Source of the DNA: Crocinitomicaceae bacterium
GTDB lineage: Bacteria; Bacteroidota; Bacteroidia; Flavobacteriales_D; Sanyastnellaceae
Reading direction: 5' to 3'
Assembly: GCA_002690915.1 (NCBI GenBank)
Contig: NZGF01000044.1
Coordinates: 1-41,041 of the forward strand
DNA: 41,041 bases
The position numbers were made by a program, and so were the translations under genes. The notes under the pieces were generated by a model, which was not told where the DNA came from, did no database searches, and saw nothing but the letters and a program-made list of their open reading frames with translations. This document shows positions 34,873-41,041 of the stretch, in pieces (the stretch's first letter is position 1; each line of letters opens with the position of its first letter).

Positions 34873-36768
34873 CTGACGGAAGATTACGCGATCTGAATCT
34901 TGAAATTGTAAGACGTATTGGCCGCTTTTCCAATTGGCCACGTCAAAGACGGCTGTTGATGCCCCCATCCATTGGGTGAACGCCACTTCTCTTCCTGCCA
35001 TGTCGAAAGCCCGCACGGTCCAACCATTCGCTCCGGGTCCAACCTCGAAAAACAACTCTTCGGTTGCCGGATTGGGGTACAAGACAGCGTCACCAAGCCC
35101 TACTTCACCCAGACCGACTGAACAGTCGTGCACGGTCAGAATGATGGCATCCGCGAACGCGCATCCTTTGTCAGTCGTCCCGTTGAGCACAATGCTGTAT
35201 GTTCCAGGAGAGAGGTCGCCCGGTGCAACATAGAAGAACTGATTATTGGAGCCGTCTTGCCATTCGTAATCGTAGCCGAGGGGTCCGTAAATCAACAGTG
35301 GCTCATCCTCGCAGATGAGCGTGTCATTGCCAATCGTGAAGTCGCCCGGCTCCACTTCCGGCACAAACGCCGTGACGGGATACGTGCATCCATTTGCATC
35401 GGTGAGGTTTAGTTGGTATGTACCGGGCGACAGGCTGTCGAGGTTTTGCTGTTCAGAAGTAAACTCGTTCGGGCCTGTCCACGCAAAAGTGTAAGGGCCG
35501 GAAGCGCCTTCTACTTCGATTGCAACGGTGCCGTCAGACGCTTCCTCGCAACTCGCTTCGGTGACAGAGGTACTCACGCTCCATGCGCTCGGAACCGCAA
35601 CGGTTCGTTCGATGGAAAACTGCGTACCACACGTCGTTGTGATGTCTGCTGTGTACACCCCCGGGGCAAGGTCAAAAATCCATGACTCCTCCGAAGTGTA
35701 TCCATTTGGACCGTTCCATGTGCATTCAAAATCAGAACCGCCTTCGTTGACGTAGGCCAGAATGAAGCCATCCAGCTCTGTGTCTTTATCAAGCGGGCAT
35801 GCCACATTGCGCACCTGCGCATCTGCAGACGCGTCGAATGATTCAGATGTGTAGACCAAGACATCAGCATCACCGGTTTGGCCGGCCCATCCGTCCACCT
35901 GAATGTAATATGTTGCGCCCACCTCCAAGCAACTTGTAAAGAGAGTTGAGCGATAGCCAGCGCACCAATCGTCGTTAGATCCCACGAGCTCGTAAGTCGC
36001 AAAATCTCCGCAATCGGTTGCTCTGTACAATGCCAATTGCGTGTCAAACGTCGAAAGCTCCGAACACGTTGTAATCGTAACGGGATCCGATGTTTCGGGA
36101 ATGAAGGTCAACCAAACAGAAACCGAAGCGTACCCATCCGAGCTACACCATGAGCCTGGGAGGCTGCATGAACCACTTGGCGCCGGTCCGGGGCTCAGCT
36201 CGCCCGCTTGCACTGTGCCTCCGCCCGAGGTGACCAAGACCGATTCGCCGTCGACTTCAATGGTGGCGGCATCGCAGGGTACATCATTGTCAATGAAAAG
36301 GCTTTCTCCCGCAGTGAACATCCAGACATTACCATAGCCCGTTCCATTGAAGATGCCAGACATGACCCCGTCCATGTACAGGTCAAATCGATTGCCTCCG
36401 TCGCCGTAACTGTCCACATGAATCAAATCAACGACCGCACCCTCGGCGACACAAAACGGACCTTCGGTATAAATAGCATCGTTGCCGTAGGTAGTACCCC
36501 CGCTCCCTTCGTTACCAGCGCCGTCGCAACCCACGTTATCTGAATTTCCACCACTTGCAATAAAATTTTCACCGCCGCACGCCTCACCTGTGGGGGTCAA
36601 CTCCCAGTACATTTCATAACCCCACGAATCGGTGTCGATTACAAATTCAATGGCCACTTCCCCTTCTGCACACTGTGCAATGACAGCTGAATGAAACAGT
36701 GAGAATACACATACGAACAACAATAAAATAGCAAGGGAAAAGTGGCGCATGATTCGTTGGATGATCAT
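34846..36768 (-). CDS. Secreted multidomain protein with T9SS type A C-terminal domain
   Basis: 640-aa exported protein of unknown function. Signal peptide to ~31 (start at 36768; an alternative ATG at 36750 also gives one). Residues ~32-155 share the N-terminal domain of the lysyl-oxidase-like protein (QCAEGEVAIEFVID, WEL, VDSYGDGGNRFDLYMDG). Then a PPC-like region (TFDTQLALYRATDCGDFATY), two SprB/Ig-like repeats (ASCEEASDGTVAIEVEGASGPYTFAW), a PKD-like segment and a type A sorting domain (AVLYPNPATEELFFEV, RAFDMAGREV). A surface adhesin is likely. The last codons overlap the 3' end of ltaE by 27 nt. Confidence 0.9.
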   Translation of the reverse strand: MIIQRIMRHFSLAILLLFVCVFSLFHSAVIAQCAEGEVAIEFVIDTDSWGYEMYWELTPTGEACGGENFIASGGNSDNVGCDGAGNEGSGGTTYGNDAIYTEGPFCVAEGAVVDLIHVDSYGDGGNRFDLYMDGVMSGIFNGTGYGNVWMFTAGESLFIDNDVPCDAATIEVDGESVLVTSGGGTVQAGELSPGPAPSGSCSLPGSWCSSDGYASVSVWLTFIPETSDPVTITTCSELSTFDTQLALYRATDCGDFATYELVGSNDDWCAGYRSTLFTSCLEVGATYYIQVDGWAGQTGDADVLVYTSESFDASADAQVRNVACPLDKDTELDGFILAYVNEGGSDFECTWNGPNGYTSEESWIFDLAPGVYTADITTTCGTQFSIERTVAVPSAWSVSTSVTEASCEEASDGTVAIEVEGASGPYTFAWTGPNEFTSEQQNLDSLSPGTYQLNLTDANGCTYPVTAFVPEVEPGDFTIGNDTLICEDEPLLIYGPLGYDYEWQDGSNNQFFYVAPGDLSPGTYSIVLNGTTDKGCAFADAIILTVHDCSVGLGEVGLGDAVLYPNPATEELFFEVGPGANGWTVRAFDMAGREVAFTQWMGASTAVFDVANWKSGQYVLQFQDSDRVIFRQLAVQHGLH

Positions 36769-36776
36769 TAAGTCTT

Positions 36777-36784
36777 CGAATATA
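36777..36784 (-). promoter_or_regulatory. -7 box of the 640-aa T9SS protein
   Basis: Minus-strand TATATTCG, one base from TAnnTTTG, 8 nt upstream of the ATG at 36768. It favours the 36768 start. Confidence 0.45.
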
Positions 36785-36790
36785 CGTGAA

Positions 36791-36821
36791 TTGGATTCGC
36801 TCGCGTCAAACGCTAGCTTTG
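36791..36821 (+). promoter_or_regulatory. Promoter of yaaA
   Basis: TTG (36791-36793), 20 nt spacer, TAGCTTTG (36814-36821): the best full match to the Bacteroidota -33/-7 promoter in this window. The ATG at 36831 is 9 nt downstream. It lies inside the longer open frame from 36786, ruling that start out. Confidence 0.65.
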
Positions 36822-36830
36822 CGCTTCTTT

Positions 36831-37601
36831 ATGATTGTCCTACTTTCTCCCTCCAAAACCATTTCATTTGAAGATGCGCCTCTGGCTGAGCCATGTACGG
36901 TGCCTTCGCTTCTTTGGTGGTCAGAAAAGTTGATGAGCCGGATGAAGCAATTGAGTACAAAAGAAATTGAACAGCTAATGAAAGTCAATGCCGGCATTGC
37001 TTCCCGGACAGCCAAGTGGGCTGATGACTGGTGCGTACCTTTCACTACCTCCAACTCTCGGCCCGCGGCCCATTGCTTCAAGGGTGCCGTCTACACAGGA
37101 CTCCAAGCCCGCATGTGGAGCAATTCCGATCGGGCTTTTGCCCAACGCCACCTTCGCATCTTGTCCGGATTGTACGGCGTATTAAAACCGCTTGATCTCA
37201 TGCAGCCGTATCGGCTTGAAATGGGATTGAACTGGACCATCAACCCCAACGAACCCAACCTTTATGCCTTCTGGGGCGAACGCGTCCAGGAACACGTCGA
37301 ATCTGAGTCCAACGGTTTGATCATTAATTTAGCCAGCAAGGAATACAGCAAATCAGCCCTATCCAATGCTTACACGGGACGTGTTATCACCCCCGCGTTC
37401 AAGGAGTTGGTTGGTACGGAATACAAAGCCAAGATGGCCTACGCCAAAGAGGCACGGGGTACCATGGCAAGGCACATCATCCAAAACCAATGGACGAACT
37501 CTGAAGACCTAAAACAGTTTAAAGGAATGGGCTATGCCTATAATTCCCAACTTTCATCAACCGACGGCTGGGTGTTCACCCGTGACGTCTCAACCACGTA
37601 A
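36831..37601 (+). CDS. yaaA: YaaA family (UPF0246) peroxide-stress protein
   Basis: 256-aa cytosolic protein. It begins MIVLLSPSKTISFEDAP, the family N-terminus, with GAVYTGLQA, LRILSGLYGVLKPLDLMQPYRLEMG and NLASKEYSKS as further hallmarks. E. coli YaaA lowers free iron and protects DNA under peroxide stress and has a DNA-binding fold. The start is fixed by the promoter overlapping the longer frame. It ends 10 nt before the FKBP gene and may be co-transcribed with it. Confidence 0.93.
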   Translation: MIVLLSPSKTISFEDAPLAEPCTVPSLLWWSEKLMSRMKQLSTKEIEQLMKVNAGIASRTAKWADDWCVPFTTSNSRPAAHCFKGAVYTGLQARMWSNSDRAFAQRHLRILSGLYGVLKPLDLMQPYRLEMGLNWTINPNEPNLYAFWGERVQEHVESESNGLIINLASKEYSKSALSNAYTGRVITPAFKELVGTEYKAKMAYAKEARGTMARHIIQNQWTNSEDLKQFKGMGYAYNSQLSSTDGWVFTRDVSTT

Positions 37602-37611
37602 TAATTTGACC

Positions 37612-38280
37612 ATGAAACACATCACAAAAGCGGCAACGCTATTTTCTCTCATCACATTGCTCGCCTTACCAGGACGGGCCCAAACCACGCCATCAATGGA
37701 ATCCATTAGTTACGCCCTAGGCATCTTGTTTGCCAAAAACTTGCAAGACCAAGGCCTCAACGAAATTTCAACCAACGACATGGCAAAAGGCCTAAGCGAT
37801 CAAATGGCCGCTTCAGCCAGCATGTCACCTGAACAAGCCAATGCCATGGTGGGCGAATTCTTCCAAGCAAAGAAGGAGGAGGCAGGCGCCGCTGCCAAAT
37901 CAGAAAGCGAAGCTTTCTTAGTTGAAAATGCTAAGAACAATGACGTCACAGTCACCGCTTCTGGTCTGCAGTACACACACCTTACTCAAGGAGAAGGTGA
38001 AAACCCGAACGCAGCATCCACAGTGACCGTTCATTACCGAGGCACGCTTATTGATGGCACAGAATTTGATTCATCTTACAGCCGAGGTGAGCCCATCTCT
38101 TTCCCGCTGGGCAACGTTATCAAAGGCTGGACTGAAGGCCTGCAACTTATGAAGGCCGGGGGGAAAACGAAATTTTACATCCCTCAGGAGCTGGCGTACG
38201 GAGCCAATCCCAACCCCAGTGGTCCAATTCCACCGTATGCGGCATTGATCTTTGAAGTGGAGTTGATTTCCTTCCAGTGA
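37612..38280 (+). CDS. FKBP-type peptidyl-prolyl isomerase (FkpA/Mip-like)
   Basis: 222-aa exported isomerase. Signal peptide (MKHITKAATLFSLITLLALPGRAQ); helical dimerisation domain ~30-105 (ESISYALGILFAKNLQDQG); FKBP domain from ~120 (VTVHYRGTLIDGTEFDSSY, VIKGWTEGLQLMKAGGKTKFYIP, AYGANP, LIFEVELISF). The start at 37612 is preceded by AATTTG ending 4 nt before the ATG. It would assist folding of envelope proteins, together with the cyclophilin lipoprotein elsewhere in the window. A strong terminator follows. Confidence 0.94.
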   Translation: MKHITKAATLFSLITLLALPGRAQTTPSMESISYALGILFAKNLQDQGLNEISTNDMAKGLSDQMAASASMSPEQANAMVGEFFQAKKEEAGAAAKSESEAFLVENAKNNDVTVTASGLQYTHLTQGEGENPNAASTVTVHYRGTLIDGTEFDSSYSRGEPISFPLGNVIKGWTEGLQLMKAGGKTKFYIPQELAYGANPNPSGPIPPYAALIFEVELISFQ

Positions 38281-38297
38281 TCACCCCCACAGCTTGA

Positions 38298-38327
38298 TGA
38301 AAAACCTCGGTCCTGCCGGGGTTTTTT
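38298..38327 (+). terminator. Rho-independent terminator after the FKBP gene
   Basis: AAAACCTCGG pairs with CCGGGGTTTT (one T-G wobble) around a 5-nt loop and is followed by a six-T run. It separates the yaaA-FKBP transcript from the DUF819 gene. Confidence 0.9.
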
Positions 38328-38352
38328 CATGCCCATCGGTTGCAGAAATTCA

Positions 38353-38360
38353 TTAGTTTG
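38353..38360 (+). promoter_or_regulatory. -7-like box of the DUF819 gene
   Basis: TTAGTTTG, one base from TAnnTTTG, 6 nt before the ATG at 38367. It supports the MDALITND start over the longer frame from 38340. Confidence 0.45.
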
Positions 38361-38366
38361 CGCTCT

Positions 38367-39644
38367 ATGGACGCATTGATTACAAACGACGCCGTGGTAC
38401 TTGGCTTGCTGGTCTCTACTTTGGCCCTGGTCTTTTACAGCAGCACCCTTCCTCAGTTGAAGCGGTTTTACACCATCATCCCCACTCTGCTCGTCTGCTA
38501 TTTCTTGCCGGCTATGTACAACAGCTTTGGCTTGGTGGACGGCGAATCGTCTAACCTGTACTTCGTCGCCTCACGGTATCTCTTGCCAGCCAGCTTGGTC
38601 CTGCTCTGCTTGAGCATCGATCTCAAAGGCATCTGGAACCTTGGCCCCAAAGCCATCATCATGTTTTTCGCAGCGACAATCGGCATCATCATCGGCGGTC
38701 CGTTGGCGCTGTGGGCCGTGAGTTTTGTTGAACCTGCAGTATTGGGAGGCGATGCACCGGATGCTTTTTGGCGGGGACTGTCCACGGTCGCTGGAAGCTG
38801 GATTGGCGGAGGTGCCAACCAGGCAGCATTGAAAGAAATCTCCATGACCACGGACGACCAATTCTCCGCCATGCTCATTGTAGATGTTTTCGTCGCGAAC
38901 CTGTGGATGCCCTTTTTGCTCGTTGGGGCAGGCATGAGTGCGGCGTTAGACCGCCGGCTAAAGGCAGATTCTTCAGCGGTGGACGAACTGAAAAAGAAAG
39001 TCGAAGCTTTCCAGTTGGGCATCGCACGTGTGCCGTCCTTCAACGACCTGATGATCATCGGCGGTGTCGCCTTCGGATCAGTAGCGGTTGCCCACATCTC
39101 CGCAGACACATTGGGCCCGACATTCAAAGATTGGTTCGGAGGAATCCTCGAGCGAAATCCAGACAGCTTCGTTCAATTCCTGAGCAGCCTGGAGCAAGGA
39201 TTCTTCTGGATCGTGGTCACAGCAACGGCGGTGGGAATTGGTTTGAGCTTCACCCGACTCCGTAACTATGAGGGTGCAGGAGCAAGCAAGCTGGGAAGCG
39301 TCTTTCTGTACATTCTTGTTGCTACTATTGGCATGAAAATGAACGTCGTGGAGTTGTACCACAATTGGGACGTGTATTGGTCAGTCATTCTCATCGGGCT
39401 GATTTGGATGCTCACACACATCATCGTGCTCTTGAGCGTCGCCAAAATCATCAAGGCCCCCTTCTTCTTTGTCGCGGTCGGCTCTCAAGCCAACGTGGGC
39501 GGTGCAGCCAGTGCGCCCATTGTAGCCAGCGCGTTCTCTCCGGCCCTCGCGCCAGTGGGTGTGCTGTTGGCCGTGTTAGGTTATGCGGTGGGGACGGTCG
39601 GAGCCATTGTCTGCATGGAACTCATGCACGCGATTTCAATGTGA
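38367..39644 (+). CDS. DUF819 family membrane protein
   Basis: 425-aa integral membrane protein with about ten to eleven hydrophobic segments. FWRGLSTVAGSWIGGGANQAALKE in the middle and GSQANVGGAASAPIVASAF near the end are recognisable DUF819 (YjcL-like) motifs; the two glycine-rich re-entrant-like stretches suggest a transporter with inverted halves. A soluble loop lies at ~200-225 (DELKKKVEAF). Substrate unknown. It ends 10 nt from the convergent ribA gene. Confidence 0.92.
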   Translation: MDALITNDAVVLGLLVSTLALVFYSSTLPQLKRFYTIIPTLLVCYFLPAMYNSFGLVDGESSNLYFVASRYLLPASLVLLCLSIDLKGIWNLGPKAIIMFFAATIGIIIGGPLALWAVSFVEPAVLGGDAPDAFWRGLSTVAGSWIGGGANQAALKEISMTTDDQFSAMLIVDVFVANLWMPFLLVGAGMSAALDRRLKADSSAVDELKKKVEAFQLGIARVPSFNDLMIIGGVAFGSVAVAHISADTLGPTFKDWFGGILERNPDSFVQFLSSLEQGFFWIVVTATAVGIGLSFTRLRNYEGAGASKLGSVFLYILVATIGMKMNVVELYHNWDVYWSVILIGLIWMLTHIIVLLSVAKIIKAPFFFVAVGSQANVGGAASAPIVASAFSPALAPVGVLLAVLGYAVGTVGAIVCMELMHAISM

Positions 39645-39654
39645 TTTCCGCAGT

Positions 39655-40230
39655 TTAAAGCCAGTGCCCCATCGCCGCTTTTTTGACTGCGAGGTAGGCC
39701 TCGTTTTCCTTAATTGGAGCGATTATTATGGGCTCGCGCTTCACGACACGGATGCCGTTTTCTTCGAGCTCCTTGACTTTCTTTGGATTGTTGGTCAGCA
39801 GCCTAACTTCCTGCATACCCAGCGCGCGTAAAATATCTGCCGCCACATCGAAAGATCGAGCATCCGCTTGGTGTCCTAAGGCCACATTCGCTTCAACGGT
39901 GTTCAGGCCCTCATCCTGGAGGTTGTAAGCCTTCAGTTTTTCAACCAGTCCGATGCCTCGCCCTTCTTGACGTAAATATACCAGGCAGCCCCCTTCCGCT
40001 CCTATGCGGTCCAAAGACAAGTCCAACTGCTCGCCGCAATCGCATCGTGTTGAACCGAACACATCGCCAGTCATGCACTCGCTGTGGACGCGCACCAACG
40101 GTACAAGGGCTTTGTCCGTCGAGTCCGCCACAAGAGCCACGTGTGGATAACGCTCTTTCTCCTCTCCGAATGCTATTAGCGTGAATTGAGCATTGGGAAT
40201 GGGCAGTCGTGCTGTAGCTAATTTCTTCAC
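39655..40230 (-). CDS. ribA: GTP cyclohydrolase II
   Basis: 191-aa monofunctional enzyme of the first step of riboflavin synthesis (GTP to diaminohydroxy-ribosylaminopyrimidine phosphate, formate and pyrophosphate). Zinc cysteines 52, 63 and 65 lie in ECMTGDVFGSTRCDCGEQL; RQEGRGIGL and LLTNNPKKVKEL are substrate-binding hallmarks. The start is a GTG at 40230 (VKKLATARLPIP), chosen because an exact -7 box ends 4 nt before it and the length matches E. coli (196 aa); upstream sequence is non-coding. No RibB domain is fused, unlike many Bacteroidota RibBA proteins. Confidence 0.95.
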   Translation of the reverse strand: MKKLATARLPIPNAQFTLIAFGEEKERYPHVALVADSTDKALVPLVRVHSECMTGDVFGSTRCDCGEQLDLSLDRIGAEGGCLVYLRQEGRGIGLVEKLKAYNLQDEGLNTVEANVALGHQADARSFDVAADILRALGMQEVRLLTNNPKKVKELEENGIRVVKREPIIIAPIKENEAYLAVKKAAMGHWL

Positions 40231-40234
40231 AGAA

Positions 40235-40242
40235 CAAATATA
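40235..40242 (-). promoter_or_regulatory. -7 box of ribA
   Basis: Minus-strand TATATTTG, an exact TAnnTTTG, 4 nt upstream of the GTG start. It implies a leaderless mRNA, so no FMN riboswitch leader is present here. Confidence 0.55.
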
Positions 40243-40268
40243 TGCAGAATGCAAGCTGCGTATAAGTA

Positions 40269-40301
40269 GAAAAGCCGACTCCAATGAAGGAGCCGGCTTT
40301 C
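40269..40301 (-). terminator. Terminator after the window-end secreted protein
   Basis: A hairpin with AAAGCCG/CGGCTTT and CTCC/GGAG stem halves around one mismatch, followed on the minus strand by TTTTCT. It lies 27 nt downstream of the stop at 40328 and separates that gene from the ribA promoter. Confidence 0.75.
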
Positions 40302-40327
40302 CATATTTTATTTTTTCGTTGCTGCTC

Positions 40328-41041
40328 TTAGTTGCAGTCTGTACCGAAGACAGACAAAAATTGCAACAAGTCAGGCGTTGCCACCAGACCATCGCCATCC
40401 AAGTCACCTGGGCAGGCATTTAACGTGAATTCGCAAGAACCGTCGTCGGTGTTGGCTGCTGCGTCGTAGTTGTCAGCTGCATCGTAAATGCATCCAAACA
40501 CCACTGGCGTCATGCATGAGCCATCGTCCTCGGTAGCTTCCATATCAAATTCAGCGTAGAATGGGTCGGTGCAACCTGGTGTTGGGCACGTTGCTGAGCA
40601 AGAGCCTGCGCAGTAAGCAACAACCAATCCTTCGGCTGCTGTAGCACCGTAATTATTTGGAGCAACCGCACATTCTTCTGGTGCATTGAAAACCGTACCC
40701 CATCCAGACCAACCATCAGCTGGACCGGTTGCGGCAATGACGAATTCAAAGCTCGCACCGTCTTCGATGTTCAGTGTGCCCGTGAAGATGCCGTCGCCGT
40801 CATCGTCTCCGAGGGTAACACCCCAGCCACCCCAGCCGTTCCAGCTTCCGTTGATCACGATGTTGTCGTAATCCGCGTTCGGGTATCCACTGTTGTTCAT
40901 GTCAATGGCAAACTGGACGTCAACCATCACTGGCGGTGCAGCACATGATCCATCCTCAGAACACTCACCAAAGCAAGTTGAAAGCGTCTGAGCTTCCGTA
41001 ACTGTAGGTAAGAAGCGGTCATTAAAATTGTTCGGGTCGCC
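40328..41041 (-). CDS. C-terminal part of a secreted protein with EF-hand tail (cut by window end)
   Basis: The frame is open to the window edge (237 codons visible including a residual GDPNNFNDRFLP), so the true start lies beyond. A beta-sandwich-like segment (VDVQFAIDMNNSGYPNADYDN, VINGSWNGWGGWGV, DGDGIFTGTL) resembles starch/carbohydrate-binding or glycanase-associated domains. Two degenerate GC-D cysteine modules follow (GCTDPFYAEFDMEATEDDGSC, GCIYDAADNYDAAA). It ends CPGDLDGDGLVATPDLL...FGTDCN, the same EF-hand tail as the 1359-aa protein. What the missing N-terminus encodes is unknown; a polysaccharide-active enzyme is one possibility. Confidence 0.85.
   Translation of the reverse strand, partial: GDPNNFNDRFLPTVTEAQTLSTCFGECSEDGSCAAPPVMVDVQFAIDMNNSGYPNADYDNIVINGSWNGWGGWGVTLGDDDGDGIFTGTLNIEDGASFEFVIAATGPADGWSGWGTVFNAPEECAVAPNNYGATAAEGLVVAYCAGSCSATCPTPGCTDPFYAEFDMEATEDDGSCMTPVVFGCIYDAADNYDAAANTDDGSCEFTLNACPGDLDGDGLVATPDLLQFLSVFGTDCN

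Noticed and set aside
40231-40419. N-terminal extension of RibA
   Set aside because: It would include the promoter and terminator, and the family starts at the GTG at 40230.

Overview
The window looks like chromosomal DNA of a marine or freshwater member of the Bacteroidota, probably Flavobacteriales or a close relative. The evidence is: type IX secretion (T9SS) cargo with both type A and type B C-terminal sorting domains; a PorP/SprF-family protein beside a gliding-motility-type adhesin; an S46 dipeptidyl-peptidase; very long Cys/Asp-rich secreted proteins; and promoter-like -7 boxes of the form TAnnTTTG or TAnnTTCG directly upstream of many start codons. G+C is about 50-55% by eye. I see no phage, insertion sequence, integrase or CRISPR array.

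Layout. 1-520 holds no gene, only a minus-strand terminator. 521-4600 (-) is a 1359-aa secreted protein with about fifteen six-cysteine, calcium-type repeats. 4814-4887 (-) is tRNA-Arg(ACG). 4966-6072 (-) is an exported bleomycin-hydrolase-like protease. 6313-8072 (-) is a putative outer-membrane protein and a cyclophilin lipoprotein. 8170-9525 (+) is a DnaQ-type exonuclease/GIY-YIG fusion. 9583-10411 (-) is an ECF sigma factor followed by a 56-aa protein. 10583-13878 (+) is uvrA-msrB. 13875-18639 (-) is an operon of a SprB-repeat adhesin, a PorP/SprF protein and a small secreted protein. 18739-19452 (-) is rluF, divergent from 19523-23766 (+), a fused B12-dependent acyl-CoA mutase (IcmF type) and an EamA transporter. 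23763-31365 (-) is a tightly packed operon: lysyl-oxidase-like T9SS protein, CotH-kinase T9SS protein, sulfotransferase-like protein, class IV aminotransferase. 31490-31618 (+) is a 42-aa His-rich membrane miniprotein. 31640-33757 (-) is a DPP11-like peptidase, divergent from threonine aldolase (33817-34872, +). 34846-36768 (-) is a further T9SS type A protein. 36831-39644 (+) carries yaaA, an FKBP isomerase and a DUF819 membrane protein. 39655-40230 (-) is ribA, and 40328-41041 (-) is the 3' part of another secreted protein cut by the window end.

How the genes fit together. Nearly half of the coding sequence is exported cell-surface protein. Modules are shared between these proteins: a roughly 200-aa domain occurs four times in three proteins, an N-terminal domain is shared by two, the GC-D-ACNY cysteine module occurs in three, and a single EF-hand tail ends two. 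The most interesting unit is the lysyl-oxidase-like/CotH operon. It encodes two exported, potentially protein-modifying enzymes that are translationally coupled, and the lysyl oxidase domain keeps both precursor residues of the LTQ cofactor and three of the copper-site histidines. The rest is housekeeping: DNA repair, translation/RNA modification, peptide use, PLP enzymes and riboflavin synthesis.
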